Positions 8,370 through 20,815 of a stretch of 43,203 nt of DNA are shown here, piece after piece. How positions within the stretch are numbered: position 1 is the first letter of the stretch; each line of letters opens with the position of its first letter. A program made the position numbers and the translations under genes. The notes under the pieces were generated by a model. It searched no databases, was not told where the DNA came from, and was given only the letters and a program-made list of their open reading frames with translations. This DNA is from Streptacidiphilus anmyonensis (GTDB taxonomy: Bacteria; Actinomycetota; Actinomycetes; Streptomycetales; Streptomycetaceae), in the NCBI RefSeq assembly GCF_000787855.1, contig NZ_BBPQ01000011.1:127171-170373 (forward strand). Reading direction: 5' to 3'.

Positions 8370-8909
8370 TTACTTACCACTCTTTCCGACCTTGCGGCGG
8401 ATGACCTCGCCCGCGTACTTCACGCCCTTGGCCTTGTACGGGTCGGGCTTGCGCAGCTTGCGGATCTTCGCGGCGACCTCGCCGACCTTCTGCTTGTCGA
8501 TGCCGTCCACGTGGAACTTGGTCGGCGTCTCGACCACGAAGGAGATGCCCTCCGGGGCCTGGACCAGGATCGGGTGGCTGTAGCCGAGGGAGAACTCCAT
8601 GTCGGAGCCCTTCGCCGCGACACGGTAACCAACACCGCTGATCTCGAGCGACTTGCGGTAGCCCGCGGTCACGCCGGTGATCATGTTCGCCACCAGCGTG
8701 CGGGTCAGGCCATGAAGGGCCTTCGACATGCGCTCGTCGTTCGGGCGGGAGACGACAACGGTGCCGTCCTCAGCCTTCGCGATCTCGATCGGCGCGGCGA
8801 CGGCGTGGGTGAGGGAGCCCTTGGGGCCCTTCACCGAGACCGTGCGGCCATCGATGGTGACGTCCACGCCGGCGGGAACCGGGATGGGCAGCCGTCCAAT
8901 GCGAGACAT
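8370..8909 (-). CDS. rplF: 50S ribosomal protein L6
   Basis: L6 lies near the sarcin-ricin loop and the factor-binding site. The 179-residue product has two related domains: the first with [16 protein letters not shown] and [14 protein letters not shown], the second with the signature [14 protein letters not shown] near the C-terminus. Length and start match other actinobacterial L6 proteins. It sits between rpsH and rplR. Confidence 0.98.
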   Translation of the reverse strand: MSRIGRLPIPVPAGVDVTIDGRTVSVKGPKGSLTHAVAAPIEIAKAEDGTVVVSRPNDERMSKALHGLTRTLVANMITGVTAGYRKSLEISGVGYRVAAKGSDMEFSLGYSHPILVQAPEGISFVVETPTKFHVDGIDKQKVGEVAAKIRKLRKPDPYKAKGVKYAGEVIRRKVGKSGK

Positions 8910-8932
8910 TGCTGTACCTCCGTTTCCCTGAG

Positions 8933-9340
8933 TTACCAGACGTAGGCGAGGACTTCCCCACCCACGCCCTTCTTGGCGGCCTGCTGGCCGGTGAGCAGAC
9001 CCGAGGACGTGGAGATGATCGCCACGCCCAGGCCGCCGAGCACCTTCGGCAGGTTGGTGGACTTTGCGTAGACCCGCAGACCCGGCTTGGAAATGCGCTT
9101 GATGCCCGCGATCGAGCGCTCACGGTTCGGGCCGAACTTGAGGTCGATGGTCAGCTTCTTGCCGACCTCGCCCTCGCTCGGGTCCTCGACCTTCCAGGAG
9201 GTGATGTAACCCTCCTGCTTGAGGATCTCCGCGATGTGAGTCTTGATCTTCGAGTGGGGCATCACGACGGAGTCGTGGTAGGCCGAGTTCGCGTTTCGCA
9301 GACGCGTCAGCATGTCTGCGATCGGGTCGGTCATGGTCAT
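8933..9340 (-). CDS. rpsH: 30S ribosomal protein S8
   Basis: S8 binds the central domain of 16S rRNA and in E. coli represses the spc operon. The 135-residue protein begins [17 protein letters not shown] and ends with the signature region [20 protein letters not shown] and [11 protein letters not shown]. Two in-frame ATGs lie six bases apart (9340 and 9334); the first is kept, as in other streptomycetes. A 174-bp gap containing a hairpin separates it from rpsN. Confidence 0.98.
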   Translation of the reverse strand: MTMTDPIADMLTRLRNANSAYHDSVVMPHSKIKTHIAEILKQEGYITSWKVEDPSEGEVGKKLTIDLKFGPNRERSIAGIKRISKPGLRVYAKSTNLPKVLGGLGVAIISTSSGLLTGQQAAKKGVGGEVLAYVW

Positions 9341-9441
9341 GATGGCCTGTGGCCTCTCTCACCGTGGTTTCCGCGCGCCTCGTTTGCAGAAGGGGCACGG
9401 GACCTGCGGTGTAGTAAGACGAATTCGGGGCAGCACGGGCC

Positions 9442-9469
9442 CCGACCTCCATAGGTTACAGGAGGCCGG
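9442..9469 (-). promoter_or_regulatory. Hairpin in the rpsN-rpsH gap
   Basis: A 9-bp near-perfect inverted repeat (9442-9450 against 9461-9469, one G-U pair in the minus-strand RNA) with a 10-nt loop lies in the 174-nt gap between rpsN and rpsH. There is no T-run, so a role in processing or autoregulation is as likely as termination. Confidence 0.35.
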
Positions 9470-9514
9470 GAACCCGTCTGTTCCGAGGTTGCTTACCTCA
9501 AAGCTTCTGGCGGA

Positions 9515-9700
9515 TTACCAGGAGCTCTTGGTCACGCCCGGCAGCTCGCCGCGGTGCGCCATCTCACGAAGGCAGACACGGCAGAGGCCGAACTTGCGGT
9601 ACACGGAGTGCGGACGGCCGCAGCGCTGGCACCGGGTGTAACCCCGGACGCCGAACTTCGGCTTGCGCTCCGCCTTGGCGATCAGCGCCTTCTTCGCCAT
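9515..9700 (-). CDS. rpsN: 30S ribosomal protein S14, type Z (zinc-binding)
   Basis: The protein is the short 61-residue S14 with a zinc ribbon: Cys24 and Cys27 in CQRC, and Cys40 and Cys43 in CRVC. It reads [20 protein letters not shown] at the start and ends GVTKSSW. S14 lies in the 30S head near the decoding centre. Type Z is the housekeeping, zinc-dependent form; a zinc-free longer paralogue is often encoded elsewhere in streptomycetes. It starts 3 bp after rplE. Some annotators call this form rpsZ. Confidence 0.97.
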   Translation of the reverse strand: MAKKALIAKAERKPKFGVRGYTRCQRCGRPHSVYRKFGLCRVCLREMAHRGELPGVTKSSW

Positions 9701-9703
9701 GGG

Positions 9704-10273
9704 TCAGCTCTCCTTGAACGGGAAGCCGAGAGCCCGCAGCAGTGCCCGGCCCTCGTCGTCGGTCTGGGCGGTGGTCACCACGGTGATGTCCATACCACGG
9801 GTGCGGTCGACCTTGTCCGGGTCGATCTCGTGGAACATGACCTGCTCGGTCAGACCGAAGGTGTAGTTGCCCTTGCCGTCGAACTGCTTCGGCGACAGAC
9901 CGCGGAAGTCGCGGATACGCGGGAGCGCCAGCGAGATCAGGCGGTCCAGGAACTCCCACATGCGGTCACCACGAAGGGTGACGTGGGCGCCGATCGGCTG
10001 ACCCTCACGCAGCTTGAACTGCGCGATGCTCTTGCGAGCCTTGGTCACGGTCGGCTTCTGGCCGGTGATCGCGGTGAGGTCACGGACCGCACCGTCGATC
10101 AGCTTCGAGTCGCGGGCGGCGTCGCCCACACCCATGTTGACCACGACCTTGACCAGGCCGGGGATCAGCATGACGTTCTCGTAAGCGAACTGCTCGTTCA
10201 GCTGACCCTTGATCTCGGAGCGGTAGCGCTCCTTGAGACGGGGGCTGACCTTCTCAATCGAGGTGTCGGTCAT
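9704..10273 (-). CDS. rplE: 50S ribosomal protein L5
   Basis: L5 binds 5S rRNA and contacts P-site tRNA. The 189-residue protein carries [40 protein letters not shown] and the signature [15 protein letters not shown], ending in KES. Its ATG overlaps the rplX stop by one base (TGATG), so the two are likely translationally coupled. Confidence 0.98.
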   Translation of the reverse strand: MTDTSIEKVSPRLKERYRSEIKGQLNEQFAYENVMLIPGLVKVVVNMGVGDAARDSKLIDGAVRDLTAITGQKPTVTKARKSIAQFKLREGQPIGAHVTLRGDRMWEFLDRLISLALPRIRDFRGLSPKQFDGKGNYTFGLTEQVMFHEIDPDKVDRTRGMDITVVTTAQTDDEGRALLRALGFPFKES

Positions 10274-10605
10274 CAGATGTCCTCACCGGTGCGCTTGGCA
10301 ACGCGGATCTTGTTGCCCTGCTCGTCGAATCGGTAGCCGACGCGGGTGACGACCTTCTTGCCGTCCTTCTCCACAACGAGCTGAACGTTGCTCACGTGGA
10401 TCGGGGCCTCGACGGTCACGATGCCGCCGGCCTTCGAGCCGTTCGCGGTGGGCGTGGCCTTGGTGTGCTTCTTGACCCGGTTGACACCCTCGACCAGGAC
10501 CTTGGACTCCGTCGGGAAGGCCTGAATGACCTTGCCCTGCTTGCCCTTGTCCTTGCCGGTGATGACCTGGACCAGGTCACCCTTCTTGATCTTCATGCCT
10601 GCCAT
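10273..10605 (-). CDS. rplX: 50S ribosomal protein L24
   Basis: L24 is an early assembly protein with an N-terminal KOW domain ([20 protein letters not shown]). The 110-residue frame begins MAGMKIKKG; the second Met (10596) matches the usual family N-terminus, but the first has a GGAGG site about 11 nt upstream, so I keep the longer form. It lies between rplN and rplE, overlapping rplE by one base. Confidence 0.97.
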   Translation of the reverse strand: MAGMKIKKGDLVQVITGKDKGKQGKVIQAFPTESKVLVEGVNRVKKHTKATPTANGSKAGGIVTVEAPIHVSNVQLVVEKDGKKVVTRVGYRFDEQGNKIRVAKRTGEDI

Positions 10606-10608
10606 CGG

Positions 10609-10980
10609 TTACAGCACCTCCGGCGCAAGCGAGATGATCTTCATGAACTTCTTCTCGCGCAGCTCACGGCCGACGGGGCCGAAGATGCGGGTGCCACGGG
10701 GGTCACCCTCGGTGTTCTTGAGGATGACGGCGGCGTTCTCGTCGAACCGGATGTAGGAACCGTCGGGACGACGGCGCTCCTTCACGGTCCGGACGATGAC
10801 GGCCTTGACCACGTCACCCTTCTTCACGTTGCCACCGGGGATCGCGTCCTTGACGGTCGCCACGATGACGTCGCCGATACCCGCGTAGCGCCGGCCGGAG
10901 CCACCGAGAACGCGGATGCAAAGGATCTCCTTCGCGCCCGTGTTGTCGGCGACACGCAGTCGCGACTCCTGCTGGATCAC
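10609..10980 (-). CDS. rplN: 50S ribosomal protein L14
   Basis: L14 forms part of an intersubunit bridge. It starts at GTG 10980 with AGGAG 6 nt upstream, reading [19 protein letters not shown]. The 123-residue product carries [18 protein letters not shown] and [20 protein letters not shown]. It is one residue longer than the usual 122 owing to KNTEGD where relatives have KNDGD. A 115-bp gap containing an inverted repeat separates it from rpsQ. Confidence 0.98.
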   Translation of the reverse strand: MIQQESRLRVADNTGAKEILCIRVLGGSGRRYAGIGDVIVATVKDAIPGGNVKKGDVVKAVIVRTVKERRRPDGSYIRFDENAAVILKNTEGDPRGTRIFGPVGRELREKKFMKIISLAPEVL

Positions 10981-11028
10981 GTCTTTCTCCTGATCGTCAA
11001 CGATCGGGACCGGGCCCGCCGCTGCTCA

Positions 11029-11067
11029 CCCGGGCATCCACATCCACATGTGAACGTGGACCCCGGG
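11029..11067 (-). promoter_or_regulatory. Inverted repeat in the rpsQ-rplN gap
   Basis: An imperfect hairpin (CCCGGG plus TCCAC at 11029-11041 against GTGGA plus CCCGGG at 11056-11067) with a 14-nt loop sits in the 115-bp gap between rpsQ and rplN. No T-run follows; it may be a processing or regulatory structure within the operon. Confidence 0.35.
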
Positions 11068-11095
11068 CACATACGACGGCACCCAATCGCGTTCG

Positions 11096-11368
11096 TTACT
11101 TGGCCTTCTCGAGGATCTCGACGACGCGCCAGCGCTTCGTCGCGGACAGCGGACGGGTCTCCATGAGGAGAACGCGGTCGCCGACACCGCAGGCGTTGGC
11201 CTCGTCGTGCGCCTTCAGCTTGTTGGTACGGCGGATGACCTTGCCGTACAGCGCGTGCTTGACGCGGTCCTCGACGGCGACGACGACGGTCTTGTCCATC
11301 TTGTCGCTGACGACGAGACCCTCACGGGTCTTGCGGAAACCGCGCGTCTCGTTGGTGTTCTCAGTCAT
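11096..11368 (-). CDS. rpsQ: 30S ribosomal protein S17
   Basis: S17 is a primary 16S rRNA-binding protein with an OB fold. The 90-residue sequence has [40 protein letters not shown] and [20 protein letters not shown], all diagnostic. Its ATG overlaps the rpmC stop by one base, as is common in actinobacterial S10 operons. Confidence 0.98.
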   Translation of the reverse strand: MTENTNETRGFRKTREGLVVSDKMDKTVVVAVEDRVKHALYGKVIRRTNKLKAHDEANACGVGDRVLLMETRPLSATKRWRVVEILEKAK

Positions 11369-11589
11369 CAGGCGTCCTTCACCGTGTCGATGCCCAGCTC
11401 GCGCTCGCGCATCAGGGTGTAGATCCGCGCGATGTCCTTCTTGACGAGCTTGAGCCGCCCGTGGTTGTCGAGCTGCCCGGTCGCCGCCTGGAAGCGGAGG
11501 TTGAACAGCTCCTCCTTGCGCTCACGCAGCTGCGCAACGAGACCCTCGTTGTCCAGCTCACGGAGCTCAGCAGCCTTGGTGCCGGCCAT
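11368..11589 (-). CDS. rpmC: 50S ribosomal protein L29
   Basis: L29 sits at the polypeptide exit tunnel next to L23, where nascent-chain factors dock. The product is 73 residues, a two-helix hairpin: [20 protein letters not shown] then [20 protein letters not shown], with [18 protein letters not shown]. One-base overlaps with rplP upstream and rpsQ downstream suggest coupled translation of the three genes. Confidence 0.97.
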   Translation of the reverse strand: MAGTKAAELRELDNEGLVAQLRERKEELFNLRFQAATGQLDNHGRLKLVKKDIARIYTLMRERELGIDTVKDA

Positions 11590-12008
11590 CAGCTCTCACC
11601 TGCCTCGCGCCGGACGATCCGGCACTTCATCGGGAGCTTGTGAGCAGCGCGGGTGAGCGCCTCACGAGCCATCTTCTCGTTCGGGTAGGACAGCTCGAAC
11701 ATGACCCGACCCGGGTGCACGTTGGCGATCCACCACTCCGGCGAACCCTTACCGGAACCCATGCGGGTCTCGGCAGGCTTCTTCGTCAGCGGACGGTCCG
11801 GGTAGATGTTGATCCAGACCTTGCCGCCACGCTTGATGTGACGAGTGATGGAGATACGAGCGGACTCGATCTGCCGGTTCGTCACATACGCCGGGGTGAC
11901 GGCCTGCAGGCCCCACTCGCCGAACGTGACTTCGGTACCGCCCTTGGCCGCACCACGACGCTTGGGGTGGTGCTGCTTGCGGTGCTTGACCCTGCGAGGG
12001 ATCAGCAT
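11589..12008 (-). CDS. rplP: 50S ribosomal protein L16
   Basis: L16 contacts the elbow of A-site tRNA and is needed for a functional peptidyl transferase centre. The 139-residue protein has [19 protein letters not shown] at its start and the signatures [20 protein letters not shown] and [20 protein letters not shown]. It starts 2 bp after the rpsC stop and overlaps rpmC by one base. Confidence 0.98.
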   Translation of the reverse strand: MLIPRRVKHRKQHHPKRRGAAKGGTEVTFGEWGLQAVTPAYVTNRQIESARISITRHIKRGGKVWINIYPDRPLTKKPAETRMGSGKGSPEWWIANVHPGRVMFELSYPNEKMAREALTRAAHKLPMKCRIVRREAGES

Positions 12009-12010
12009 GG

Positions 12011-12838
12011 TCAGGCCTCCGTAGTGGTCTCAGCCGCAGCGGGAGCCTCGGTCACCGCAGGAGCGGCGGCCTCGGTGTTCTGCTGCTGCGGACGGCGGCC
12101 ACGGCCGCCGGCGGGACGGTCGCCGCCCCGACGGGGGCGCTCACCCGGGCCACCCGCACGCGGCGGACGGTTCCCGGCCTTGGCAGCGGCGTTGTCGGCG
12201 CGGACCTCGGCGATGTTCTTGACGTCGCCCTTGTAGATCCACACCTTCACGCCGATGCGACCGAAGGTGGTCTTGGCCTCGAAGAAGCCGTAGTCCACGT
12301 TCGCGCGGAGCGTGTGCAGCGGCACACGACCCTCGCGGTAGAACTCGCTGCGGGACATCTCAGCGCCGCCCAGACGGCCGGAGCACTGGATCTTGATGCC
12401 CTTGGCGCCGGACTTCATCGTGCCCTGCATGCTCTTACGCATGGCGCGACGGAAGGAGACGCGGGAGGACAGCTGCTCCGCGACGCCCTGAGCCACGAGC
12501 TGGGCGTCCAGCTCGGGGTTCTTGACCTCGAGGATGTTCAGCTGGACCTGCTTGCCGGTCAGCTTCTCGAGGTCGCCGCGGATGCGGTCGGCCTCGGTGC
12601 CACGGCGGCCGATGACGATGCCCGGGCGGGCGGTGTGGATGTCCACCCGCACGCGGTCACGGGTGCGCTCGATCTCAACCTTCGAGATACCGGCGCGCTC
12701 CATGCCGGACGTCATCATGCGACGGATCGCGACGTCTTCCTTGACGTAGTCCTTGTACAGCTTGTCGGCGTACCAGCGGGACTTGAAGTCCGTGGTGATG
12801 CCGAGGCGGAACCCGTGCGGGTTAACCTTCTGGCCCAT
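12011..12838 (-). CDS. rpsC: 30S ribosomal protein S3 with long C-terminal tail
   Basis: S3 lines the mRNA entry tunnel of the 30S subunit. The 275-residue protein has the N-terminal [14 protein letters not shown], a KH domain with [17 protein letters not shown] and the C-terminal signature [18 protein letters not shown]. After the conserved core (about residue 215) there is a tail of some 60 residues, first Arg/Gly/Pro-rich ([19 protein letters not shown]) and then Ala/Glu/Thr-rich, low in complexity and probably disordered; such tails occur in actinobacteria. Its start overlaps the rplV stop by one base (TAATG). Confidence 0.98.
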   Translation of the reverse strand: MGQKVNPHGFRLGITTDFKSRWYADKLYKDYVKEDVAIRRMMTSGMERAGISKVEIERTRDRVRVDIHTARPGIVIGRRGTEADRIRGDLEKLTGKQVQLNILEVKNPELDAQLVAQGVAEQLSSRVSFRRAMRKSMQGTMKSGAKGIKIQCSGRLGGAEMSRSEFYREGRVPLHTLRANVDYGFFEAKTTFGRIGVKVWIYKGDVKNIAEVRADNAAAKAGNRPPRAGGPGERPRRGGDRPAGGRGRRPQQQNTEAAAPAVTEAPAAAETTTEA

Positions 12839-13185
12839 TACCGGGTCCCTTCCTTCGACGCGACGACCACGGTGATGTGGCTCGTCCGCTTGCGGATCCG
12901 GTACGCGCGGCCCTGGGCCCGCGGACGGAAACGCTTCAGGGTCGGGCCCTCGTCGACGTAGGCCTCAGCGATGTAGAGGCTGTCGACGTCGTTGTGGTTG
13001 TAGTTGTGCGCGGCGTTCGCAACGGCGCTGTTGAGCACCTTGAGAACGGGCACCGAAGCAGCCTGCGGAGCGAATCGCAGGACCGCCTGGGCCTCCGTGG
13101 CATTCATGCCACGGACAAGGTCCACCACGCGGCGGGCCTTCATGGGCGTCACGCGGATGTACCGCGCCTGTGCCCTGGCTTCCAT
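12838..13185 (-). CDS. rplV: 50S ribosomal protein L22
   Basis: L22 reaches into the exit tunnel with a long beta hairpin, here [20 protein letters not shown], a place where macrolide-resistance changes occur in other bacteria. The 115-residue product begins [21 protein letters not shown] chose ATG 13185 because AAGGGG lies 6 nt upstream; an ATG nine codons earlier (13212) has no good ribosome binding site. It is coupled to rpsC. Confidence 0.96.
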   Translation of the reverse strand: MEARAQARYIRVTPMKARRVVDLVRGMNATEAQAVLRFAPQAASVPVLKVLNSAVANAAHNYNHNDVDSLYIAEAYVDEGPTLKRFRPRAQGRAYRIRKRTSHITVVVASKEGTR

Positions 13186-13231
13186 GGTTGTCCCCTTGAT
13201 GGTGATTGTCATCGTGTCTTCGCTTCGCAGG

Positions 13232-13513
13232 TCAGCGACGCTTGGACTTGCGGTCGTCCTTGACGTGACCCTTGAACGTGCGGGTCGGCGCGAACTCGCC
13301 GAGCTTGTGGCCGACCATCGACTCGGTGACGAACACCGGGATGTGCTTGCGGCCGTCGTGCACCGCGAGGGTGTGCCCCAGCATCGCCGGAACGATCATG
13401 GAGCGACGGGACCAGGTCTTGATGACGTTCTGGGTACCGGCCTCGTTCTGACTGTCCACCTTCTTCATCAGGTGGTCGTCGACGAAGGGACCCTTCTTGA
13501 GACTGCGCGGCAT
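13232..13513 (-). CDS. rpsS: 30S ribosomal protein S19
   Basis: S19 lies in the 30S head with S13 and contacts the A-site finger. The 93-residue product begins [20 protein letters not shown] and has the signature [18 protein letters not shown]. The upstream-extended frame runs inside rplB; the MPRSLKKG start is the family norm. It starts 11 bp after the rplB stop. Confidence 0.98.
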   Translation of the reverse strand: MPRSLKKGPFVDDHLMKKVDSQNEAGTQNVIKTWSRRSMIVPAMLGHTLAVHDGRKHIPVFVTESMVGHKLGEFAPTRTFKGHVKDDRKSKRR

Positions 13514-13524
13514 CGAGACTGCTC

Positions 13525-14361
13525 CTAGCGCTTCTTGTTCGTCTTGCGGCGGCGGACGATCAGCTTGTCGCTCGCCTTCTTCGGCTTGCGAGTGCGACCC
13601 TCCTTCTGGCCCCACGGCGAAACCGGGTGGCGACCACCGGAGGTCTTACCCTCACCACCACCGTGCGGGTGGTCGATCGGGTTCATGGCGACACCACGCA
13701 CGGTCGGGCGGACGCCCTTCCAGCGCATACGGCCGGCCTTACCCCAGTTGATGTTGGACTGCTCGGCGTTGCCGACCTCGCCAACGGTCGCCCGGCAGCG
13801 CGCGTCGACGAGGCGGACCTCGCCCGACGGCATGCGCAGGTGGGCGTAGACGCCCTCACGCGCGAGCAGCTGGATGCTGGAACCGGCGGAGCGGGCCAGC
13901 TTGGCGCCGCCGCCCGGACGCAGCTCCACCGCGTGGATGACGGTACCCACGGGGATGTTGCGCAGCGGGAGGTTGTTGCCCGGCTTGATGTCGGCGTTGG
14001 GGCCGGCCTCAACCCGGTCGCCCTGGCCGAGCTTGGCCGGAGCGATGATGTAGCGCTTCTCGCCGTCTGCGTAGTGCAGCAGCGCGATGCGCGCGGTGCG
14101 GTTCGGGTCGTACTCGATGTGCGCGACCTTGGCCGGGACGCCGTCCTTGTCGTGACGACGGAAGTCGATCACACGGTACGCGCGCTTGTGGCCGCCACCC
14201 TGGTGGCGAACGGTCACGCGACCGGTGTTGTTGCGACCGCCCTTGCTGTGCAGCGGGCGGACCAGCGACTTCTCCGGCTCGGACCGCGTGATCTCGACAA
14301 AGTCGGCAACGCTGGAGCCGCGACGGCCCGGCGTTGTCGGCTTGTACTTGCGGATGCCCAT
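13525..14361 (-). CDS. rplB: 50S ribosomal protein L2
   Basis: L2 is required for subunit association and peptidyl transferase activity. The 278-residue protein starts [17 protein letters not shown] and carries the highly conserved [20 protein letters not shown] loop with the functional histidine, followed by the basic tail [13 protein letters not shown]. Length and order (rplC-rplD-rplW-rplB-rpsS) are those of the S10 operon. Confidence 0.98.
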   Translation of the reverse strand: MGIRKYKPTTPGRRGSSVADFVEITRSEPEKSLVRPLHSKGGRNNTGRVTVRHQGGGHKRAYRVIDFRRHDKDGVPAKVAHIEYDPNRTARIALLHYADGEKRYIIAPAKLGQGDRVEAGPNADIKPGNNLPLRNIPVGTVIHAVELRPGGGAKLARSAGSSIQLLAREGVYAHLRMPSGEVRLVDARCRATVGEVGNAEQSNINWGKAGRMRWKGVRPTVRGVAMNPIDHPHGGGEGKTSGGRHPVSPWGQKEGRTRKPKKASDKLIVRRRKTNKKR

Positions 14362-14402
14362 GGCTTCTTCTGTCCTTAACCGTTACGGGATTCCCTGGCG
14401 CC

Positions 14403-14720
14403 TCAGGCGGCCGGGGCGTTCCCGAAGATGTCGATGCTGCCCTCTGCCAGCGTCACGATGGCGCGCTTGGTGTCCTTGCGCTTGCCGAAACCGGTGCGGG
14501 AGCGCTTGCGCTTGCCCTTGCGGTTGATCGTGTTCACGTTGGCGACCTTGACCGAGAAGACCGCCTCGACGGCCTGCTTGATCTGCGTCTTGTTGGCGTC
14601 CGGCGACACGATGAACGTGTACTTCGACTCGTCGAGGAGCGCGTAGCTCTTCTCCGAGATGACCGGCTTGATCAGGACGTCACGGGGGTCCGTGTACGTC
14701 TTGCTCGTGATCTCGCTCAT
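14403..14720 (-). CDS. rplW: 50S ribosomal protein L23
   Basis: L23 is the docking site at the tunnel exit for trigger factor and the signal recognition particle. The 105-residue protein has [38 protein letters not shown] and the basic loop [17 protein letters not shown]. Its ATG overlaps the rplD stop by one base (TGATG). Confidence 0.98.
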   Translation of the reverse strand: MSEITSKTYTDPRDVLIKPVISEKSYALLDESKYTFIVSPDANKTQIKQAVEAVFSVKVANVNTINRKGKRKRSRTGFGKRKDTKRAIVTLAEGSIDIFGNAPAA

Positions 14721-15397
14721 CAGGCGGCGCTCCCATCGAGCTCGCCCTCAGCGGCGACAGCCTTGGCGGACGCGACCGGACCGGCCACGAAACGCTCGAA
14801 GGCGGCCTGGGTGAAGACCACGTCGTCGGAGACGAGCACGTCGTAGGTGTTCAGCTGACCGGCGTCCAGGATGTGCACGGTCGGCAGGTTGCGGGCGCTG
14901 AGGAGCGACAGCTCGTCGTCACGCTCGACGACCAGCAGGACGTTCTTGCGCTCGCTGATCTTGCCGAGCAGCGTGCGGGCAGCCTTGGTGGACGGCGCCT
15001 CGGTCGCGGTCACGCCGGTGACGACGTGGATGCGAGCGTTGCGGGCCCGGTCGGTCAGGGCGCCACGCAGAGCGGCGGCCTTCATCTTCTTCGGGGTCCG
15101 CTGCGAGTAGTCACGCGGCACGGGACCGTGCACGACGCCACCACCGGCGAACTGCGGCGCACGGGTCGAACCCTGACGGGCGCGGCCGGTGCCCTTCTGG
15201 CGGTACGGCTTCTTGCCGCCACCACGGACCTCGCCGCGGCTCTTCGCCTTGTGCGTGCCCTGACGAGCGGCGGCGAGCTGAGCGACGACGACCTGGTGCA
15301 TCAGCGGAACGCTGACACGCGCGTCGAAAATCTCAGCCGGCAGCTCGACGGTGCCGACGGTCTCACCCGCGGGGGAGAGAACGTTGATGGAGCTCAT
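14720..15397 (-). CDS. rplD: 50S ribosomal protein L4
   Basis: L4 extends a loop into the exit tunnel ([20 protein letters not shown]) and in E. coli also represses the S10 operon through its leader. The product is 225 residues from ATG 15397 ([20 protein letters not shown]); the frame is open further upstream but only inside rplC, so the MSSIN start 4 bp after the rplC stop is chosen. The C-terminal half has [20 protein letters not shown]. Whether L4 acts on the unusually long rpsJ leader here is not known. Confidence 0.97.
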   Translation of the reverse strand: MSSINVLSPAGETVGTVELPAEIFDARVSVPLMHQVVVAQLAAARQGTHKAKSRGEVRGGGKKPYRQKGTGRARQGSTRAPQFAGGGVVHGPVPRDYSQRTPKKMKAAALRGALTDRARNARIHVVTGVTATEAPSTKAARTLLGKISERKNVLLVVERDDELSLLSARNLPTVHILDAGQLNTYDVLVSDDVVFTQAAFERFVAGPVASAKAVAAEGELDGSAA

Positions 15398-15401
15398 TGC
15401 T

Positions 15402-16043
15402 TCAGGCCCCCTTCGCCGCAGTGCGGACCAGGATGAGGCCGCCGTTCGGACCGGGGACGGCGCCCTTGATGAGCAGCAGACCCTTCTCCGCGTCAACGGC
15501 GTGGACGGTCAGGTTCTGCGTGGTGACACGCTCGTGGCCCATGCGGCCGGCCATCTTCAGACCCTTGAAGACACGACCGGGGGTGGCGCAGCCACCGATG
15601 GAACCGGGCGAGCGGTGCTTGCGCTGGACGCCGTGGCCGGCGCCGAGGCCCTTGAAGTTGTGACGCTTCATGACACCGGCGAAGCCCTTGCCCTTGCTGG
15701 TGCCGGTCACGTCGACCTTGACACCGGCCTCGAACACCTCAGCGGTGATCTCCTGGCCGAGGGTGTACTCCGAGGCGTCGGACGTGCGCAGCTCGACCAG
15801 GTGGCGGCGCGGGGTCACGCCGGCCTTGGCGAAGTGACCCGCGAGGGGCTTGTTCACCTTGCGCGGGTCGATGTCGCCGAAACCGATCTGCACGGCGTCG
15901 TAGCCGGTGCCGTCGGCGGTGTGGACCTGGGTCACAACGTTCGGGCCGGCCTTGACGACGGTCACCGGGACGATGCGGTTGTTCTCGTCCCAGACCTGCG
16001 TCATGCCGAGCTTCTCGCCCAGGATGCCCTTGATCTTAGCCAT
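15402..16043 (-). CDS. rplC: 50S ribosomal protein L3
   Basis: L3 reaches the peptidyl transferase centre and starts 50S assembly. The 213-residue product begins [16 protein letters not shown] and carries [20 protein letters not shown] and [20 protein letters not shown]. An in-frame GTG-like start 14 codons upstream exists, but MAKIKG matches the family and lies 16 bp after rpsJ. It lacks one residue of the usual MAKQIKG. Confidence 0.97.
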   Translation of the reverse strand: MAKIKGILGEKLGMTQVWDENNRIVPVTVVKAGPNVVTQVHTADGTGYDAVQIGFGDIDPRKVNKPLAGHFAKAGVTPRRHLVELRTSDASEYTLGQEITAEVFEAGVKVDVTGTSKGKGFAGVMKRHNFKGLGAGHGVQRKHRSPGSIGGCATPGRVFKGLKMAGRMGHERVTTQNLTVHAVDAEKGLLLIKGAVPGPNGGLILVRTAAKGA

Positions 16044-16059
16044 TCTCAGCTCACGCCCC

Positions 16060-16368
16060 TCAGAGCTTGATCTCGATGTCGACACCGGCCGGCAGGTCGA
16101 GTCGCATCAGAGAGTCAACGGTCTTGGGCGTCGGGTCGAGGATGTCGATCAGGCGCTTGTGCGTGCGCATCTCGAAGTGCTCGCGCGAGTCCTTGTACTT
16201 GTGCGGCGAGCGGATGACGCAGTACACGTTCTTCTCAGTGGGCAGCGGCACCGGGCCCGCGACCTGCGCACCAGTACGCGTCACCGTCTCGACGATCTTC
16301 TTCGCCGAGGAGTCGATGACCTCGTGGTCGTAGGCCTTGAGCCGGATGCGGATCTTCTGTCCCGCCAT
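16060..16368 (-). CDS. rpsJ: 30S ribosomal protein S10 (NusE)
   Basis: S10 is a 30S head protein and, as NusE, partners NusG (also in this window) in coupling transcription with translation. The 102-residue protein has [20 protein letters not shown] and the signature [19 protein letters not shown], ending [10 protein letters not shown]. It is the first gene of the S10 operon and is preceded by a leader of about 350 nt that carries a 28-nt element shared with rpsL. Confidence 0.98.
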   Translation of the reverse strand: MAGQKIRIRLKAYDHEVIDSSAKKIVETVTRTGAQVAGPVPLPTEKNVYCVIRSPHKYKDSREHFEMRTHKRLIDILDPTPKTVDSLMRLDLPAGVDIEIKL

Positions 16369-16443
16369 GGCTACTTCGTAGTCCTTCTGTCTCTGCTGCC
16401 TCTACGCCTGCGGGCTCCGGGTGGAACCCTCAGGGGCGTTTCG

Positions 16444-16471
16444 CCGACCCACGCGGTCGGGCGTGTCGTAC
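16444..16471 (-). promoter_or_regulatory. Leader element shared by rpsJ and rpsL (copy 1)
   Basis: Twenty-six of 28 bases match the copy at 21248-21275 upstream of rpsL. On the minus strand it reads GTACGACACGCCCGACC and then GCGTGGGTCGG, with a perfect CCGACC/GGTCGG stem around a GCGTG loop. It ends 75 nt before the rpsJ ATG. Confidence 0.6.
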
Positions 16472-16727
16472 TCGCCTTCGCAATGAAGCCTTGGCGGAAA
16501 CACCGGATCGACGCCTTTGCCTGCGCTTCCCGAAAGATTCCCGTACTTTCGCGCCGCAGCTGCCGCGCCTCGTCCAGACATGCTGGATCACAGGCAAACG
16601 GCCATCACGGGCACGACGAGTACTGTGGGACTCGCTTTCGGTCCTCCTAGCAACCACCGACCCCTAGGGGCCGGAGCGCAGCGGAGGCGCGCAACATCGG
16701 CGCTCAACCGAGCAACTTGACTAGTGT

Positions 16728-16757
16728 GCCATACCGGACAGGGTGGACGCCAATCAA
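16728..16757 (-). promoter_or_regulatory. Candidate S10-operon promoter
   Basis: The minus strand has TTGATT (16752-16757), an 18-nt spacer and TATGGC (16728-16733), just beyond the tuf terminator. The -35 is good; the -10 lacks the final T. A promoter is expected here since tuf ends in a strong terminator. Confidence 0.4.
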
Positions 16758-16777
16758 GCCCGACGCGGGCAAACAGA

Positions 16778-16807
16778 AACCCCCTGCCAGCAAGCTGGCA
16801 GGGGGTT
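16778..16807 (-). terminator. tuf terminator
   Basis: A perfect 14-bp stem (16778-16791 with 16794-16807) closed by CAAG begins 27 nt after the tuf stop and is followed on the minus strand by TTTCTGTTTG. It is a classic intrinsic terminator and separates the str operon from the S10 operon. Confidence 0.85.
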
Positions 16808-16833
16808 CTGACGCTGGATCAGCGAGATGTCAA

Positions 16834-18027
<1,194 letters not shown>

Positions 18028-18105
18028 TTTGGGGTCCTCCTGGGGACAGTTTCTGTACGCCGTTCGACGTCAGGTGGTCTGTGGGGTGTGGGGCCGGAGG
18101 AGCCC

Positions 18106-18132
18106 GGGGGCCACGTGTGCCACGTGGACCCC
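18106..18132 (-). promoter_or_regulatory. Hairpin between fusA and tuf
   Basis: The stem CCACGTG (18111-18117)/CACGTGG (18121-18127) around a 3-nt loop, extended by GGGG/CCCC with a bulged A, lies in the 167-bp fusA-tuf gap. No T-run follows. It may modulate read-through or processing so that tuf can be expressed at a higher level than fusA. Confidence 0.45.
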
Positions 18133-18194
18133 AGGACCACCTCCGTACAGCCTATGCGAGGTTTCGCACCGGGTTGCCCCGGGATGCGAGGTAC

Positions 18195-20300
<2,106 letters not shown>

Positions 20301-20342
20301 GGTGGCTCGTTCTCTCTCTGTCTTTGAGTGACGGGGTACGGA

Positions 20343-20813
20343 CTACCAGCGGTAGTGCGCGAAGGCCTTGTTGGACTCGGCCATCTTGTGGGTGTCCTCG
20401 CGACGCTTGACGGAGGCGCCCAGACCGTTGCTGGCGTCCAGGATCTCGTTGAGCAGACGCTCGGTCATGGTCTTCTCACGGCGAGCGCGGGAGTAGCCGA
20501 CCAGCCAGCGCAGGGCCAGCGTGTTGGCGCGGCCCGGCTTGACCTCGACCGGCACCTGGTAGGTGGCGCCACCGACGCGGCGGGACTTGACCTCGAGGGT
20601 CGGCTTGACGTTCTCCAGGGCGCGCTTGAGCGCGACCACCGGGTCGTTGCCGGTCTTCTCACGGACGCCCTCGAGGGCGCCGTACACGATGCGCTCAGCC
20701 GTGGAGCGCTTGCCGTGCAGGAGGATCTTGTTGACGAGCTGGGTCACCACAGGGGAGCCGTAAACCGGGTCGATGATGACCGGGCGCTTCGGGGCAGGGC
20801 CCTTACGAGGCAT
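20343..20813 (-). CDS. rpsG: 30S ribosomal protein S7
   Basis: S7 nucleates the 3' domain of 16S rRNA and lies near the E site; in E. coli it represses str operon translation. The 156-residue product begins [20 protein letters not shown] and has [20 protein letters not shown] and [20 protein letters not shown]. It starts 2 bp after the rpsL stop, so the two are likely co-translated. Confidence 0.98.
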   Translation of the reverse strand: MPRKGPAPKRPVIIDPVYGSPVVTQLVNKILLHGKRSTAERIVYGALEGVREKTGNDPVVALKRALENVKPTLEVKSRRVGGATYQVPVEVKPGRANTLALRWLVGYSRARREKTMTERLLNEILDASNGLGASVKRREDTHKMAESNKAFAHYRW

Positions 20814-20815
20814 TC

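Larger units (their letters stand above)
16369..16777 (-). promoter_or_regulatory. Long S10-operon leader region
   Basis: This gene-free stretch between tuf and rpsJ holds, in the minus-strand direction, a candidate promoter (16728-16757), the palindrome CCCCTAGGGG (16661-16670), a possible long stem closed by CTCGTC/GACGAG (16569-16620), and the element shared with rpsL (16444-16471). No coding region is supported. A leader RNA of roughly 350 nt is predicted, compatible with autoregulation by a ribosomal protein, but no named leader family is recognised. Confidence 0.5.

Noticed and set aside
13186-13212. Upstream start for L22 (ATG 13212)
   Set aside because: ATG 13185 has a strong AAGGGG site 6 nt upstream and matches the family N-terminus.
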